Shown piece after piece: positions 1-11,570 of a stretch of DNA of 64,000 bases. The DNA is from Brassica napus (lineage: Eukaryota; Streptophyta; Magnoliopsida; Brassicales; Brassicaceae). How positions within the stretch are numbered: the first letter of the stretch is position 1; each line of letters begins with the position of its first letter. The notes beneath the pieces are model-generated. The model saw only the letters and a list, made by a program, of their open reading frames with translations, ran no database searches and had not been told where the DNA came from. The stretch spans positions 20,734,610-20,798,609 of the forward strand of contig NC_063446.1 in the NCBI RefSeq assembly GCF_020379485.1. Reading direction: 5' to 3'. The position numbers and the translations under genes were made by a program.

Positions 1-268
1 ATGCTAAATTTATTATGTCCAGGGACTGAATAGTTGTTGGTTTTCACTTCCGTATGATAATTATCAATGTTCAAAAATTCGTTAAGAGGTAATTAGGCAT
101 TTTATAGGGGATTGTTGATTAGGCGTGCACGCAGACCAACTTTTTAAATGCGTAGATTAAATTATATCGTTAAAAGAAAATCACTTCGTTTAGGTCCATT
201 TGCTGATTAGGACATACACTGATTTTTTAGAAACTGATAATTATTGTGTATATTTTTTCTATTGGTAG

Positions 269-1559
269 ATGGGAACGGCTTGGAGATATTGTTGTACTTC
301 CTGTAACATCTTTTAAAGATCCAGCTTGGAGCTCTATAAGTGAGGAAGTTTGGTCTGCTGTTGCTATATCCCTTAGTGCCAACCGTCTTGCACGCCAAGT
401 ATGTTTAAGTGTAACCTTTTTATTTGATAGTTGTAGTAAGCACTTTGTCTCACCACCCCCTATTTGCATTTGCTTTCAAGGGACGTGTGGAAGCCAACGG
501 TACAAGGGATAGTACATTGGAGATTCTTGTGGGAGACGATGGATGGGTTGATCACCGTGAAAATGGGATCTTGTACTCTTTTAACGCTACCAAGTGCATG
601 TTCTCATGGGGTAATCTCTCAGAAAAGCTACGTATGGGTAACGTGGCCTGCGAAAATGAGGTTGTGGTGGACCTGTTTGCTGGAATCGGATACTTTACCC
701 TCCCATTCCTTGTGAGGTATGCCACCATTAAACAAACGAAGGAAGTCTTACAACCACAAATGATCTCTTGTAGCTTCAATTCATTCTTAGCAAGTATACT
801 TTTGCAGGGCAAAGGCAAAGCTGGTATATGCTTGTGAATGGAATCCTCATGCTATTGAAGCACTTCGTCATAACGTTGAAGCAAATTTTGTTTCTGACCG
901 TTGTATCATTCTTGAAGGGGATAACAGGATCAATGCACCCAAAGTACGTTGATGACATTTTATAAACGGCTCATAATATATTCAATCTTGTGCAAATTGT
1001 TTTAAGTGTTGGACTAAATAAATTGCTTGGGGTTTGAAATTTTTTTTATTCTCAGGGAGTAGCTGACAGAGTCTGTCTCGGTCTTATCCCGACCAGCGAA
1101 GGAAGCTGGGTCACAGCTATTCAGGCGTTAAGGTCGTTTTAGTTTCCTTGAACTTGGTTCTTTTACATAAGTTTGCGAAGTAATGAATTCTCACTAATCT
1201 CTCTGTTCATGGTATTGGAACTTGCAGGCCAGAGGGAGGAATACTCCATGTGCATGGAAACGTCAAGGACTCGGATGTGAGCAGTTGGTCCGAGCATGTA
1301 TCCAAATCATTAGGTGATATCGCCAGAGCCGAAGGTAAACGACTATTTTGTCAAACGCTTTTTGATTTTGGTTACTAAATCAAGACTGTGATGTAATGTG
1401 GTTTTCTTTATTTTGGTTAACCACAGAATAACTCAGGTTTATATTTTGGTTTGTCATGGTTTAGGTCGTAGCTGGGAAGTTACAGTAGAACATATAGAGA
1501 AAGTGAAATGGTATGCTCCTCGGATTCGCCATCTTGTAGCCGATGTGAGATGCAGATGA
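269..1559 (+). CDS. TYW2: tRNA wybutosine-synthesizing protein, TYW2 methyltransferase part (5' end outside window)
   Basis: This is the C-terminal Met-10+/TYW2 domain, which transfers the aminocarboxypropyl group of S-adenosylmethionine to the wybutosine precursor at G37 of tRNA-Phe. Six exons join without a frame break: 269-398, 481-716, 808-943, 1056-1132, 1228-1334 and 1465-1559 (259 residues seen, ending in TGA). All visible junctions are GT-AG. The SAM-binding motif I reads VVVDLFAGIGYFTLP, followed by the acidic motif YACEWNPHAIEALRHN; the end contains EKVKWYAPRIRHLVADV. In Arabidopsis the matching protein (At4g04670, from memory) also has TYW3 and kelch parts N-terminal to this domain; these would lie before base 1. 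The first 268 bases look like intron. No inactivating change is seen. The family call is firm; whether the whole trifunctional protein is present cannot be told. Confidence 0.9.
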
Positions 1560-1850
1560 AAGATGATTACAGCAAAGAGACATCCCATTGTATTGTGTAA
1601 CATGTAAGATCTCTGTTTTGATGACCGGTTTTCACTTTCTGAGACATTGGTTTCACTAGCTTAACCAATTATCTGTACCCGTACCATTTGTTACATTTTT
1701 AGGTTTGTATGAATTTTTATTCTTGAATTATTATGGCTATTTTTATTTTCTGTTACTAGGATGTTTGTAAATGAACGGATATCAACATTAAATCTAATTA
1801 AAAAACCTTTTATTTGTATTTAATCTGATCTACAAAATATCTGAACATGG
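1560..1850. other. 3' flank of the TYW2-type gene
   Basis: The stretch after the stop is T-rich and is presumably the 3' UTR and polyadenylation region. No second gene is seen. Confidence 0.5.
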
Positions 1851-2045
1851 TTGTTCGGGTATATGTATTGTCCGAATGTGAACGGATATCCAACATTTTT
1901 TAAAAGTTCGAAAAATCCAAAAACTAAAGCAAACATCAAAATAGACCTCCAAAGAAGACAACGACCAAAAGAAGTTTTGTCGAAAGATAAAAATGTATTT
2001 ATATTTTTAAAGTTAACTAATCTAAGAGTTAGAGTTTATGGTTAA
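1851..2045. repeat. MITE-like repeat, left part, split by a Helitron
   Basis: The stretch from about 1880 to 2045 shares its motif series (aatagacctccaaag, gttaactaatcta, gagttagagttta) with repeats at 6940-7640 and 15421-15725. The series stops at the Helitron end at 2046. It appears to continue after 5840 with the other end of the family (atgacaaaaacttaaaaaag, then ctagagaaattcc, to about 5906). The left boundary is not defined. Confidence 0.5.
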
Positions 2046-2224
2046 CTAGATCTCGATCCGGATTTTTGTTTTTATTTATTTTTATATAAATATTTTGTTT
2101 TCAATTCTAAATTGGTATATATTATAATATATATGTGTTTATCAATTTTTAAAACATAATAAGTTTACTGTATATTTTTTTCATTGATAGATTGTTTCAA
2201 ACTTTCACATGTATTTGTACCTTC

Positions 2225-3252
2225 GGGAAAATGGCTTATTCCCCTATGAACTAGTTGTTCCCGGCTTTTTCACACATGAACTTTTAAGTCATGCCAAAAA
2301 CCACATGAACAACGGAAAAATGACTTATTTACCTATGAACTAATTGTTCTCGGCTATTTTACACATGAACTTTTACGCCATGGCAAAAACCACATGAACA
2401 ATTCTATTTTTTGAATTACATACACAAACTATCGATTTTAAACTAATTCTCCTAAAACCGTAAACGGTGTTATTTAAAAGTTAACTTGGATTATGATAGG
2501 TGGAGAGACTGTTTAATTTGGGTTGGTAAAAACATAATACTATATCGTTTTTTTTTTCTTCTTTTTCTTTTTGTCTAACTTCTCTTCTTCTTCAAAAATC
2601 ATTTTACTCTTCATCAATTGGGGATAAAATTTATTATCATGCAGAAGAATAAAACATTTTACATGATGCATAAAGAAAGAAGAGCAGCAAATACTGACTT
2701 ACCAATCTCCATGTATTGTCACAAGGAACTATAAAATTGGCGCAGTCTAGGACGCTTGATTGGTTCCATAAGCGGATGTTACTCTCAGGTTCCGGTCCTG
2801 CAGGGATTTATATATTCTCCTCAATCCAGAAATCAATGTCATATGATCTCTTTATACGCTTTATGTCATATAACTCAGAAAATATCTACCCCAACCGGTT
2901 ACTATGTCATATAACTCGAAAATGCAGAATAAATTTTTTTATCTTCAATTGATGATGAAGAGTAAAAAGATTTATGAAAAAGAAGAACAGTTGACAAAAA
3001 AAAGAAGAACAAAACGACATAGTATTATATTTTTATCAACCTAAATGAAACCGATCCTCCACCTGTCATAAACCAAGTTAACGTATAAACAACACCATTT
3101 ACGGTTTTGGGAGAATTAGTTTAAAATCGATATTTTGTGTATGTAATTCAAAAAAAAAAAAGAATTGTTCATGTGGGTTTTGACATGACTTAAAAGTTCG
3201 TGTGTGAAAAAGCCGGGAACAACTAGTTGATAGGGGAATGAACAATTTTCCC
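2225..3252. mobile_element. Fold-back MULE-like element with about 250-bp TIRs
   Basis: The left end reads GGGAAAATGGCTTATTCCCC and the right end, inverted, reads GGGAAAATTGTTCATTCCCC; the arms stay paired for about 250 bp (for example ctagttgttcccggcttttt against its complement near 3200). The left arm also contains a second direct copy of its first about 100 bp, near 2308. The flanks are a 10-bp near-duplication, TTGTACCTTC (2215-2224) and TTGTATCTTC (3253-3262). The unoccupied sibling Helitron has one copy, TTGCATCTTC, at about 56050. A 9-10 bp duplication and long TIRs fit Mutator-like elements. The centre (about 2580-3000) has no recognisable coding. Confidence 0.75.
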
Positions 3253-3756
3253 TTGTATCTTCTTCTATACATATATTTTCAGATTATTATTTCATTATTA
3301 AAATCATAACTATATATATAAAGATTAGTAAAATATTTTTTATTGTCATATTCAAAGATATTGTAACATTTTCATAAATTTAGAAAGTTTTTAAAAAATT
3401 AAACTTTTCGCTTCATAGATTTATATTATCGAATAAATAATTAAACATTTAGTTTTTGTTTAATTTTTAAAATAAACTATATAGTTTAAAATTTTTCTTC
3501 ATTGGTTTAAGGTAGTAAAGATTAATCGTTGTTAGGTAATATGATTTTTGTTATTTAAAAAAAAATCTTTCTAATTTTAAAAGTTAACATCGATAAATAT
3601 TTAAATATTTAGCATATAGATGTATAGTATTACAACATTAAATTATACCTATTTAATTTATATTATCTATAAATCCAATGGATCATCTATTGTTTAAATC
3701 CAATTATTGATAGCCCAATAAAAATTTCTGGTAGACCCAAAGTTTAAATGATAAGA

Positions 3757-4403
3757 TCTACTATATTAAAAGAGAAGTCATGACTTCTTTTATGTGTGAT
3801 ATTTTAAAATGGACCCTCGTAGAAAGTCATTAAATTAAAACATATCATTTAAAACATTGCATTAACCGTGAAGCATCTATCTATTATACTAAATAATATT
3901 CCTTTCCATTAACAACCGAAGTGTATTTAAGAAAATCACTAACCATTAGTTAAAACCAACCAAATCAGTTCCCTTTAATAGTGGAAACGATTTACCACCC
4001 CTCAGTTCCGGTTTTATTTCTATTCTTTTGTTCTTCGGTTCTTTAGTTATAAAGATTTATGATCATTTATCAGAGAGACACGTAAGTGTTATTGAGAAAA
4101 TTTGATTTTTTTTCTATTTTCAGTTTGGTTTGGGTAACAAAGTTAGGAACAGGCTAATATCTAAGATAATTTTGGATCTCATTATTTACAGTTCGATTAT
4201 GTTTCTTTGGTTAATTCGAGTTAAAAGTCAGAAATTACATTTTCAAATAAAATCTTAGAATATTTCGAGTTTATGGAAAAAAATTGAATAATTCAGACAA
4301 TTTTTAAATTTCCAGAAAAAAAAAGAATTCTGGTAATTTGTTTTTAAGTTACTTTGGTTTGTACATATTAATTTTAAGTTATTTGATTATTTTAAAACTA
4401 GAC
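3757..4403 (+). mobile_element. Helitron-like insertion (5' end clear, 3' end doubtful)
   Basis: The 5' end reads TCTACTATATTAAAAGAGAA after a host A at 3756, inside the larger Helitron where the sibling copy has an uninterrupted aagattagag. Two CTAG motifs at about 4394-4403 precede resumed host sequence, but no GC hairpin stands before them, so the 3' end is a guess. Confidence 0.45.
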
Positions 4404-4715
4404 TAGATCATAACTATATATATAAAGATTAGTAAAATATTTTTTATTGTCATATTCAAAGATATTGTAACATTTCACAAATTTAGAAACTTTTCGCTTC
4501 ATAGATTTATATTATTGAGTAAATAATTAAACATGTAGTTTTTGTTTAATTTTTAAAATAAACTATATAGTTTAAAATTTGTTTTCATTGGTTTAAGGTA
4601 GTAAAGATTAATCATTATTAGATAATATGATTTTTGTCATTTAAAAAAAAATCTTTATAATTTTAAAAGTTAACATCGACAAATATTTAAATATTTAGCA
4701 TATAGAGGTATAGTA

Positions 4716-5157
4716 TCTTATATATTAAAACAGAAGTCACAACTTTGATTCATGTGTGATTTTTTTAAAAAAATAGACTCTCACTAGAAATCAGTTATCA
4801 TTCAATTATTACTAATAATATGGATTAATAATATATCATTCCTAATATAACATCGACTCCTAAAAACCGGATTGGTTAACAAACTCACATTTATTCATGT
4901 GTGATATTTTTATTTGGATGATTGGATCATCATTTAAAATTTGTATTAAATGTATTTTCTTAATGCTAATATATAATCTTTTAACTACTTAAATCATAAT
5001 ATAATTTGATATCTTTTAATTTAAAATATAAATATATATATTTAATTTTCTTAACAAATTTGTTGAAAAACATTATAACAATATCTTAATTATCAAAAAT
5101 TGTATATAAATATTTTCACTAATTTTGTAATTAGTAATGAAATTAATGTTATTATAC

Positions 5158-5213
<56 letters not shown>

Positions 5214-5734
5214 TTTATAAAATGAAAAAATTATATCAAATTTTACTATTTTATAGTTATATCTATCATTTTAAAATAAAACATTGTATTTAACTAAATA
5301 TGATAAAATTATTTAAACTGATAAATTAATATAATATGTTGGTAGAACGGGTTAACATTAGTAAATTAGATAATTCATGTATAAAATTAACTTATCTTAA
5401 ACTTTATATATATATATATAGTTATTATATTAAATGAATAAACATAAAAAAATATTGATAAAAAAAATTTAGCGCTTTGAATTACGGATCATGATCATAA
5501 TAATTGAATAAAAAATAATTTTAAAATATATATAACAAAAAATACCAAATATATGTGATGATTTGAAATAATTAATTAACTTACAGCATAAAAACTATCA
5601 AATTGTTATATTTAAAATAATTTTATATAAACATTTAAATATATAAGTAACTTAAAAAATATATTCTAATTATGTAAAGTATATATATAAACATAAAAAT
5701 TAATACCCGCACGGTTGTGCGGGTCCAAATCTAG
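4716..5734 (+). mobile_element. Complete non-autonomous Helitron, 1019 bp
   Basis: It begins TCTTATATATTAAAACAGAA after a host A (4715) and ends with hairpin CCCGCACGGTTGTGCGGG (5706-5723) followed by ccaaatCTAG and a host T (5735). Its first about 45 bp resemble, in inverse orientation, the 5' end of the host Helitron near 5840. No coding capacity is seen. It contains a long TA microsatellite. Confidence 0.8.
5163..5210. repeat. (TA)n microsatellite
   Basis: About 24 uninterrupted TA units lie inside the nested Helitron. Confidence 0.95.
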
Positions 5735-5906
5735 TTAGATATTAAATGTAACATGATTTTTTAAGAATATGTCAATTGGGTCTATTTTTTAAAAAATCAC
5801 ACATGAATCAAAGTTGTAACTTATGTTTTAATATATAAGATGTTAAGTCTATTTTATGACAAAAACTTAAAAAAGTTATTTGAGAAAATAATCTAGAGAA
5901 ATTCCT

Positions 5907-6935
5907 TTCTTTTTTTTCATATGAATTTGATTTATAAAACTGAGAACCATACAAGGGTGGAATCCAAACTGGCGGAAACACCTTTAAATCCCGAGAAACT
6001 TAGCCCACAAAATAGAATCTAGAACTCAAACAACGGGCAACACATAACAACTACAATGATCACTAGATAAAACCTCACTCCTGCATTTAAACCCATAAAC
6101 AATCCTAGACAAGGAGAAAGAAAAAAAATCGTCTAATGATTGAAACAGCCGGAACTCTTGCCGAAAACCACACAAACACAAGAAAGAGTAAGCGATGCAG
6201 TGACCAACACAACGAAACCAAACTCAACATACCTGAACCTCCAGTTCACGGTACCAAGCCAGGACCACAAATCCTACCAAATTCGAGAGGAAACAAACAC
6301 CTGAGATTAAACGCCCCTTCTCAACCGAATATTCGTCGGCAGGCCTAAGACCTCAACCTCTCTGTATTGCTTCAACGAGCGAAGCCACCGAGGAACGAGA
6401 GAAACATAAGACCATCCGGGAAACGCACTTATTAAAAGGCCGGGAGAAGGACTCCTTAACTGATATGGAGAGGTGACAGAAGATCTGAAACTTCTAAAGG
6501 ATGTAGGTCTGTTCTGCTCACCACACAACACCACACCACCATTACATCACCGCTTGCACCGTTACTGAAACAAGACCGAAGACAAACTCTAAAACCCAAC
6601 CGGAAAGCTTTAGATTAAAACTTCTGAGAGAAACAAGAGCAGAGGACACAGATTTGAGGAAACTCGAAACCGGTTCCATCCATAGAACTTCACCGGCGCT
6701 AGAGACACGACCTCCTCTTTAAACAAGACGAAAGACTAACCTCTAAACCTCCTCGCTCCTCAGACGAGCATGAACCTGATGGGGGAAGAGATGTTGCCGG
6801 AGAGCAATCTAAGTACCACCAACTGCTACAGCCATAGATGAAAGAAGACAAGGAAAACATCTATGGTGCCGGCGAGGAGCGCCAAACACCGGAGAATGGC
6901 GGATCTGGACCAGACGGAGGCTTGGCGGCGTTAAT
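5907..6935 (-). mobile_element. Non-coding retroposon-like block (possibly Sadhu-type)
   Basis: This 1-kb block is clearly richer in G+C than its surroundings and begins on the plus strand with a T-run (about 5908-5918), as a minus-strand polyadenylated insert would. No frame gives a recognisable protein and short frames overlap on both strands. Its size, tail and lack of coding recall the Sadhu retroposons of Arabidopsis, but I cannot confirm homology and see no clear target duplication. Confidence 0.35.
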
Positions 6936-6939
6936 GCAA

Positions 6940-7640
6940 ATGCTTTTTTTAGTTTATTTTCACAAAAAATAAACATTTTATTGAAAGATAAATGTGCATT
7001 TATACCCTTATGGTTAACCATTTTTAGTTTATTTTTCACAAAAATAGACCTCCAAGGAGGAAAATGTCCAAAAAAAAATTTATTGAAGGGTAAATATGCA
7101 TTTATATCCTTATGGTTAACTAATCTAAAGAGGTGATTGGTAGTGTCTGTAGAAGATGTGGACAGCCTTTTTAATTTCTAAAGTCATCTTTTAAAGCAAT
7201 TATGCTTTTATTTCAGAAGCTGTAGACAGACTTTGAATTTCTACAACCATTTTTAAAAGCAATCATGCTTTTATTTTAAAATTGAATCCAAAGCTAAAAC
7301 ATTAAAATAGGAAATTTGTTAGCTTTAGAAAGCACTTTGTCTAGAACTTTTATTTAATGCTCTGAAAAGTTTCCTACAGCAAAATAAATTAAAACCAAAG
7401 CTAAAAATTTAAAGAATAAATCTTAGAGCAAAAAATAGAAAACTACAGCTTCAGCTAATCAAACCCTAAGACTTAGGGTTTAGAGTTAAGGAGTTGGGTT
7501 TTGGGATGAGTTCAAATTTTTAAAAATAAAAAATAAATTTTAAACTTTTCAAAATAAAAAAAAACTATTTTAGTCATTTTATTTTTTGATGACTAATTTT
7601 GTGACAAAAACTTAAAAAAAACTATTCTAGAGAATTGCTC
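6940..7640. mobile_element. MITE-like repeat with another MITE inside
   Basis: It shares motifs with the repeats at 1880-2045 and 15421-15725: aatagacctccaagg, gttaactaatcta, cttagggtttagagtt, then gtgacaaaaacttaaaa and ctagagaattgctcaatt. The left side repeats itself (about 6950 and 7025). The series is interrupted after ctaatctaaa by the element at 7131-7467 and resumes with gacttagggttta. Confidence 0.55.
7131..7467. mobile_element. MITE of the GATTGGT/CTGTAG family
   Basis: The ends aggtgattggt and gctaatcaaaccct are imperfect inverted repeats, and inner motifs (ctgtagaag, aagcaattatgcttttatttc, ctacagcttcagc) are shared with the MITE at 49867-50129. It is inserted in the repeat at 6940-7640. 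Confidence 0.6.
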
Positions 7641-8233
7641 AATTGTGAAGTCATGTTTAAATGACCATTGACTGCAGTCAATTGGATAGTTGTATATATG
7701 ACGTGCTATCATCATTCTAAACAATATCGTTTAGCTATTTTATTTTAAAAAATTAAAATATAGTTAGTTTATGAAATCGTATATGCGCAAAAACTCAGAT
7801 TAAATTACCTAAACTATCCGATCGAAGCAAACTAAATCTTAATAGTTTAACATAATATATAGTCTCTGTTAATTAAAATACCAATTTTTCTTTTCTTTTT
7901 TTCTCGCTGACAAATTAATTCTTTTTTTAAGCCAATTTTCAAAAAAAGAAAAAAATTAATTCTTTTTTGCTCACGTGGAAACCTACAACATTGAGTTCGA
8001 AATTTGTTTTCCCTGTTGTAAATTGAATTTTGGAGGTTTCATTAGAAAAAGAAAGAAATGTGTCTTAAAGTTAGAACATCTGATATTTTAAATGAGATAA
8101 ACTATATGAATTAAAATAATTTTCAATTTGTATTATAACCAAAATATTTGTTATCTAAGTGGTTAAATTTATTATTGATTGGTTTTTTGTTTTTGTTTTG
8201 AGTCTCACCTAAGATGAGAATTTCATTTTATTA
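7641..8233. other. AT-rich intergenic DNA
   Basis: No gene, RNA or clear element end was recognised. Confidence 0.5.
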
Positions 8234-8261
8234 CTAGGGATTTTTCCGGGCTACGCCCGGA
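8234..8261 (-). mobile_element. Helitron 3' terminus
   Basis: On the minus strand a perfect hairpin TCCGGGC-GTA-GCCCGGA (8261-8245) is followed by aaaatccCTAG (ending 8234) and a host T. The element runs to the right; its 5' TC end was not found. Confidence 0.7.
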
Positions 8262-8434
8262 GGTTTTGACAGTTATATTTTTTTAATATATAATCCATAT
8301 ATATCATGGCTATGATATATAACATATAAATCGTATATCAAATTTGCAATGATTTAAACTCAAAATTTGCTTATTGTTACTATCAAAAAATATATTTGGG
8401 ATGCTGAGCAAACATGTGAGATGAATAGAAAGCA

Positions 8435-8820
8435 TTTGTGTTAGCCTAGAAATGGTTAAATTTTGGTGTATTTTATTTATTATCACATAACTCTCGTGTG
8501 TTGATTTGCTTCGGCTATATACAAAGAGGCGGAGAGCATTTGTGTTGTCTAAGCTTTAATTATGATCCATATAGATTCTAAGAATACATTTAGATTCTGT
8601 AACACCGTACATAAGAACTTCATTATTAGTAATTAAATGGATTAATAAATATAGCTTAGTCGAAAGCAGCACAATCATTAATCAGAATATGGACTTGTGC
8701 TTGTGTTATTTTCTCGTGTAGGCAACACAAATGCTCAGCCGCTTTGTATAGCCGAAACAAATCAGCATGAGCTATCCGATTATAAATAAAATCCACAGAA
8801 ATTTAACCATCTTAAGGTTT
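8435..8820. repeat. Long imperfect inverted repeat, arms about 100 bp
   Basis: The left arm (about 8450-8552) holds aatggttaaattt, ttgatttgcttcggctata and gagcatttgtgttg. The right arm (about 8722-8815) is its near complement (caacacaaatgctcagccgc, tatagccgaaacaaatca, aaatttaaccat). The loop is about 170 bp. It lies next to the Helitron 3' terminus and may be internal to that element. A transcript could fold into a long hairpin. Confidence 0.75.
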
Positions 8821-10018
8821 TTTAGATTCAATTATTGTATAAAATCTACAATCTTGTTCTCAAAATTAATGTTCAAGTGATTCATGTTTGTTAACGGAAA
8901 CAAAGAGAAAGAGGAAAAACGGTGAGAGCGATCCATTTAAATTTTGTTGACCTATTTATCTGTGGCATTAGAAAGGCATGAGTATTAGAATTATGCGGGA
9001 AAAAAAGAGAACATGTTGAGAAGAGATAAATCTTGAAGCTGACATTTAATTACGTACAAAAGAAAATCAAGAGCTTAGTAGATCTACTCCACAAAGAGAA
9101 CACCATAACTTAACCATGACGTGAAGCTCGTGGTACCGTCGCTAATCTAAACTAATCCTCAGCATGTTAATCGCGTCGTTAAGCCTGTCATTAGTCATAC
9201 ACAAAGAGCTAACTCATGCTTTGAAGCATCTCAAGTTCGTAGAAGAGAATGGTCGAAACGCAATCAAATTTGCTTTGAATTTTTTTTATAAAAGCTTTGA
9301 ACAAATATTCACAACTTAATATTTAGATTTTAAACCTTGCATTGAATTTTATTCAAAATCATAAATTACTAAAACTATTAAACATTCCACAAAAAAACAT
9401 ATAATACGTAAATGTAATAGTTACTGAATTTTTTAATTATAAAATATATACTTATTATTTTATAATATGTAAAAAAACATATAATACGTAAATGTAATTT
9501 ATCTTTAATTATGAGATATATTAACAAATATCACAATCTTAAATATATAATTGTTATGTGTCACGATCATGTTTGTAAGTGATACCGTATTTGTGAATTT
9601 TGTGTTTTGATGTGGTCATTGATTTTACTTATTGCCTACGGGGTTCATTTGTGTTGTTTTAAGGTTTTGATATTGTATATGATTCTTGAATTTTCCGTTT
9701 TACTAACAATTTTTCAATTTATATTTTTTTCCTTATCTGAATTTCTTGTGTTTTTCTTTGTGTCTTTGCTACAAACTCTTTTGTTACTCTTCCTATCATT
9801 TACTTATCTGTAGTGCCACCTTATTCGACTTTGTATAATGGTTTTTTATTTTACTTTTACTTCAGTCTAATTTACATTGTCACTTATTTGACTGTATCAT
9901 TTTCCTTGAGTTTTTTTCCATTCTTTTCGTTTCTAGTTTTGTTATGATTCCACAAATGACAAATCTAAAAACCTAGCTTGTGCCTAGTGATACTAAAGTT
10001 TATTTCACGTTGAAGCTT
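8821..10018. other. Intergenic DNA, no gene recognised
   Basis: A short less AT-rich part (about 8930-9260) has no recognisable product. From 9607 to 9813 an open plus frame encodes a very hydrophobic 68-residue peptide from T-rich DNA, judged spurious. Confidence 0.5.
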
Positions 10019-10372
10019 AGGGATTTAAGTGATTTCAGATGATTTCAATAAGTTGATTTCAATAAGTTGCAGAGATTTAAGTGATTTTTGTTAAACTACT
10101 CTAGAATATCACCCTAAACTATGGGATTTGGGTTTTAATTTTTTTAACTAAGAAATCCTACCCAAACACCCTAAAATCACCTGAAAACTTTAAAACTCCA
10201 CAACTTAAAATATTTTCAATAACAGTGGATTTCAGAGTACTTTAAGAAATGTCAAATTCAATAACAGTGGATTTTAAATGAGTTTTTAAAATTCTTGTTT
10301 CAATAACAGTGGATTTGTCATTTTAATACAAATCACCTGAAACTTTCAGTTGAATACATCCCCTTAGAGATA
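10019..10372. mobile_element. MITE with internal CAATAACAGTGGATTT repeats
   Basis: The ends (ttagggatttaagtg and the inverse of cagttgaatacatcccctta) are imperfect inverted repeats. The motif caataacagtggattt occurs three times, near 10219, 10259 and 10301. This is a common AT-rich crucifer MITE pattern; its superfamily is not certain. Confidence 0.5.
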
Positions 10373-10621
10373 TTAAATAGTTAATTCTTTGTTTATGTTT
10401 ATAAATTCGTAAACAGGTGATACAAATTGTATGTAGTCAACATTTTTGACATTTATTTTTTTTTAAAGCCCATCAATATATCACTGAGATTTATGCTCTG
10501 CTATTCCCTCTTGTCCGTCAAGATTGAACCTCCAAAGAGTTCACAAGATATACCCATATTATATTAAATATGACCATGTTACATATATACATTAGAATTT
10601 ATTATAAAAATTTAAAACTAT

Positions 10622-11236
10622 TTATATTAAATGTTTATCTGTATTACAATCAGCAGTAAAAGAACTGATATCAAAAGTTTCTTCCTCCATCTTCTTACCA
10701 GGAATGCATATGCCTTCAAGTCCACAACGAACAGAGAATTTATCCCGCTCCAAAGGGACACCCCGGAAAGATAAGAGCTCTTCAGTCCCAGACTTGTGAC
10801 CGTTCCATAATGTTTGACCTGAGTAACAGTTCCAGTCTTCAAGGTCAAATGATGGTTTGGAGCTTTCAGTTTTTACGGGTCCAGTAACTGGTGCAGTGTT
10901 CGGCGCCGGCAGAGCGAACATGGAGTAGCTTCTAAAATGGACGAATGAGAAGAGCTGAGATCCTGAGCCAGAAGAGAGTAATGGCTTGTGTGCACTGCTG
11001 CTGATATCTGGGGTAGAGCTTATAGGAGGTGGTAAAGAACAGGGTTGCTGAGAAATAGTGTTATCCAACGGTATCAACCATTTCAAAAGGTTCCCATATG
11101 GATCCTTGTGTTCATGATCAGAAAGTTGGTCCATGTCTTGATGCTTCTCAAACTGCAGTATCTCAATGATTGGTTCTTTGGGACAGTCAACGATATAAAC
11201 TTGTAAAGAGACCTTCGCCCTTCCAAATAAAGGCAT
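10622..11236 (-). pseudogene. Fragment of an unidentified plant protein
   Basis: A 204-residue open frame with coding-like composition. The middle is Ser/Pro-rich (residues 66-125) and is followed by a conserved-looking block (about 126-180) with SFDLEDWNCYSGQTLWNGHK and LLSFRGVPLERDKFSVRCGL. I associate this block with a large plant protein but cannot name it. The frame stops just after FTADCNTD, where I would expect the protein to continue, so this is probably a piece of a gene and not a full one. It may be linked by splicing to the fragment at 11571-11803. It could be a decayed local gene or sequence captured by a transposon. Confidence 0.45.
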
Positions 11237-11570
11237 TGTGTGAGAATCAGTAGGTTAAAAAAACAACTTATAAGAATTACCATCATGTGTCTCCATTGGG
11301 TAAGGCACAACATTTTGCCTTACTTCTTGCTACACCTCCAGCAACATTAAGATCAAACTCTCCTCTATCTAAAAAAGCACTAACACAAGGTCTCTTTTTT
11401 CCGCTTTTCCTCTAGCTTTGTATCTCCCAACACAGAGGTTTCTTTGACCAAAGCGGCTCACCAGACTCTGCGATCCTAACGAAGAAATGAGACTTCTGAA
11501 ACCTGGAAAGGAAGTCTTATGTTCTTCTCTTATTGATCTTCCATCCTGAAAATTGATTCGCCATTAGATA

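Larger units (their letters stand above)
2046..5840 (-). mobile_element. Helitron with nested insertions
   Basis: Read on the minus strand it starts TCTTATATATTAAAACATAA at 5840 and ends CTAG at 2049-2046. It sits between a host A (complement of T5841) and a host T (complement of A2045), the A|T insertion typical of Helitrons. It matches the 791-bp Helitron at 55869-56659 at both ends and inside, so it is the same family enlarged by later insertions (2225-3252, 4716-5734, probably 3757-4403) and a partial internal duplication (3300-3600 resembles 4405-4700). The hairpin before CTAG is reduced here to ccgg, while the sibling keeps a full stem. No Rep/helicase coding is seen, so it is non-autonomous. 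Confidence 0.8.

Noticed and set aside
9607..9813. 68-codon hydrophobic frame, possible membrane peptide
   Set aside because: T-rich DNA gives Phe/Leu runs by composition; no start context or homologue is suggested.
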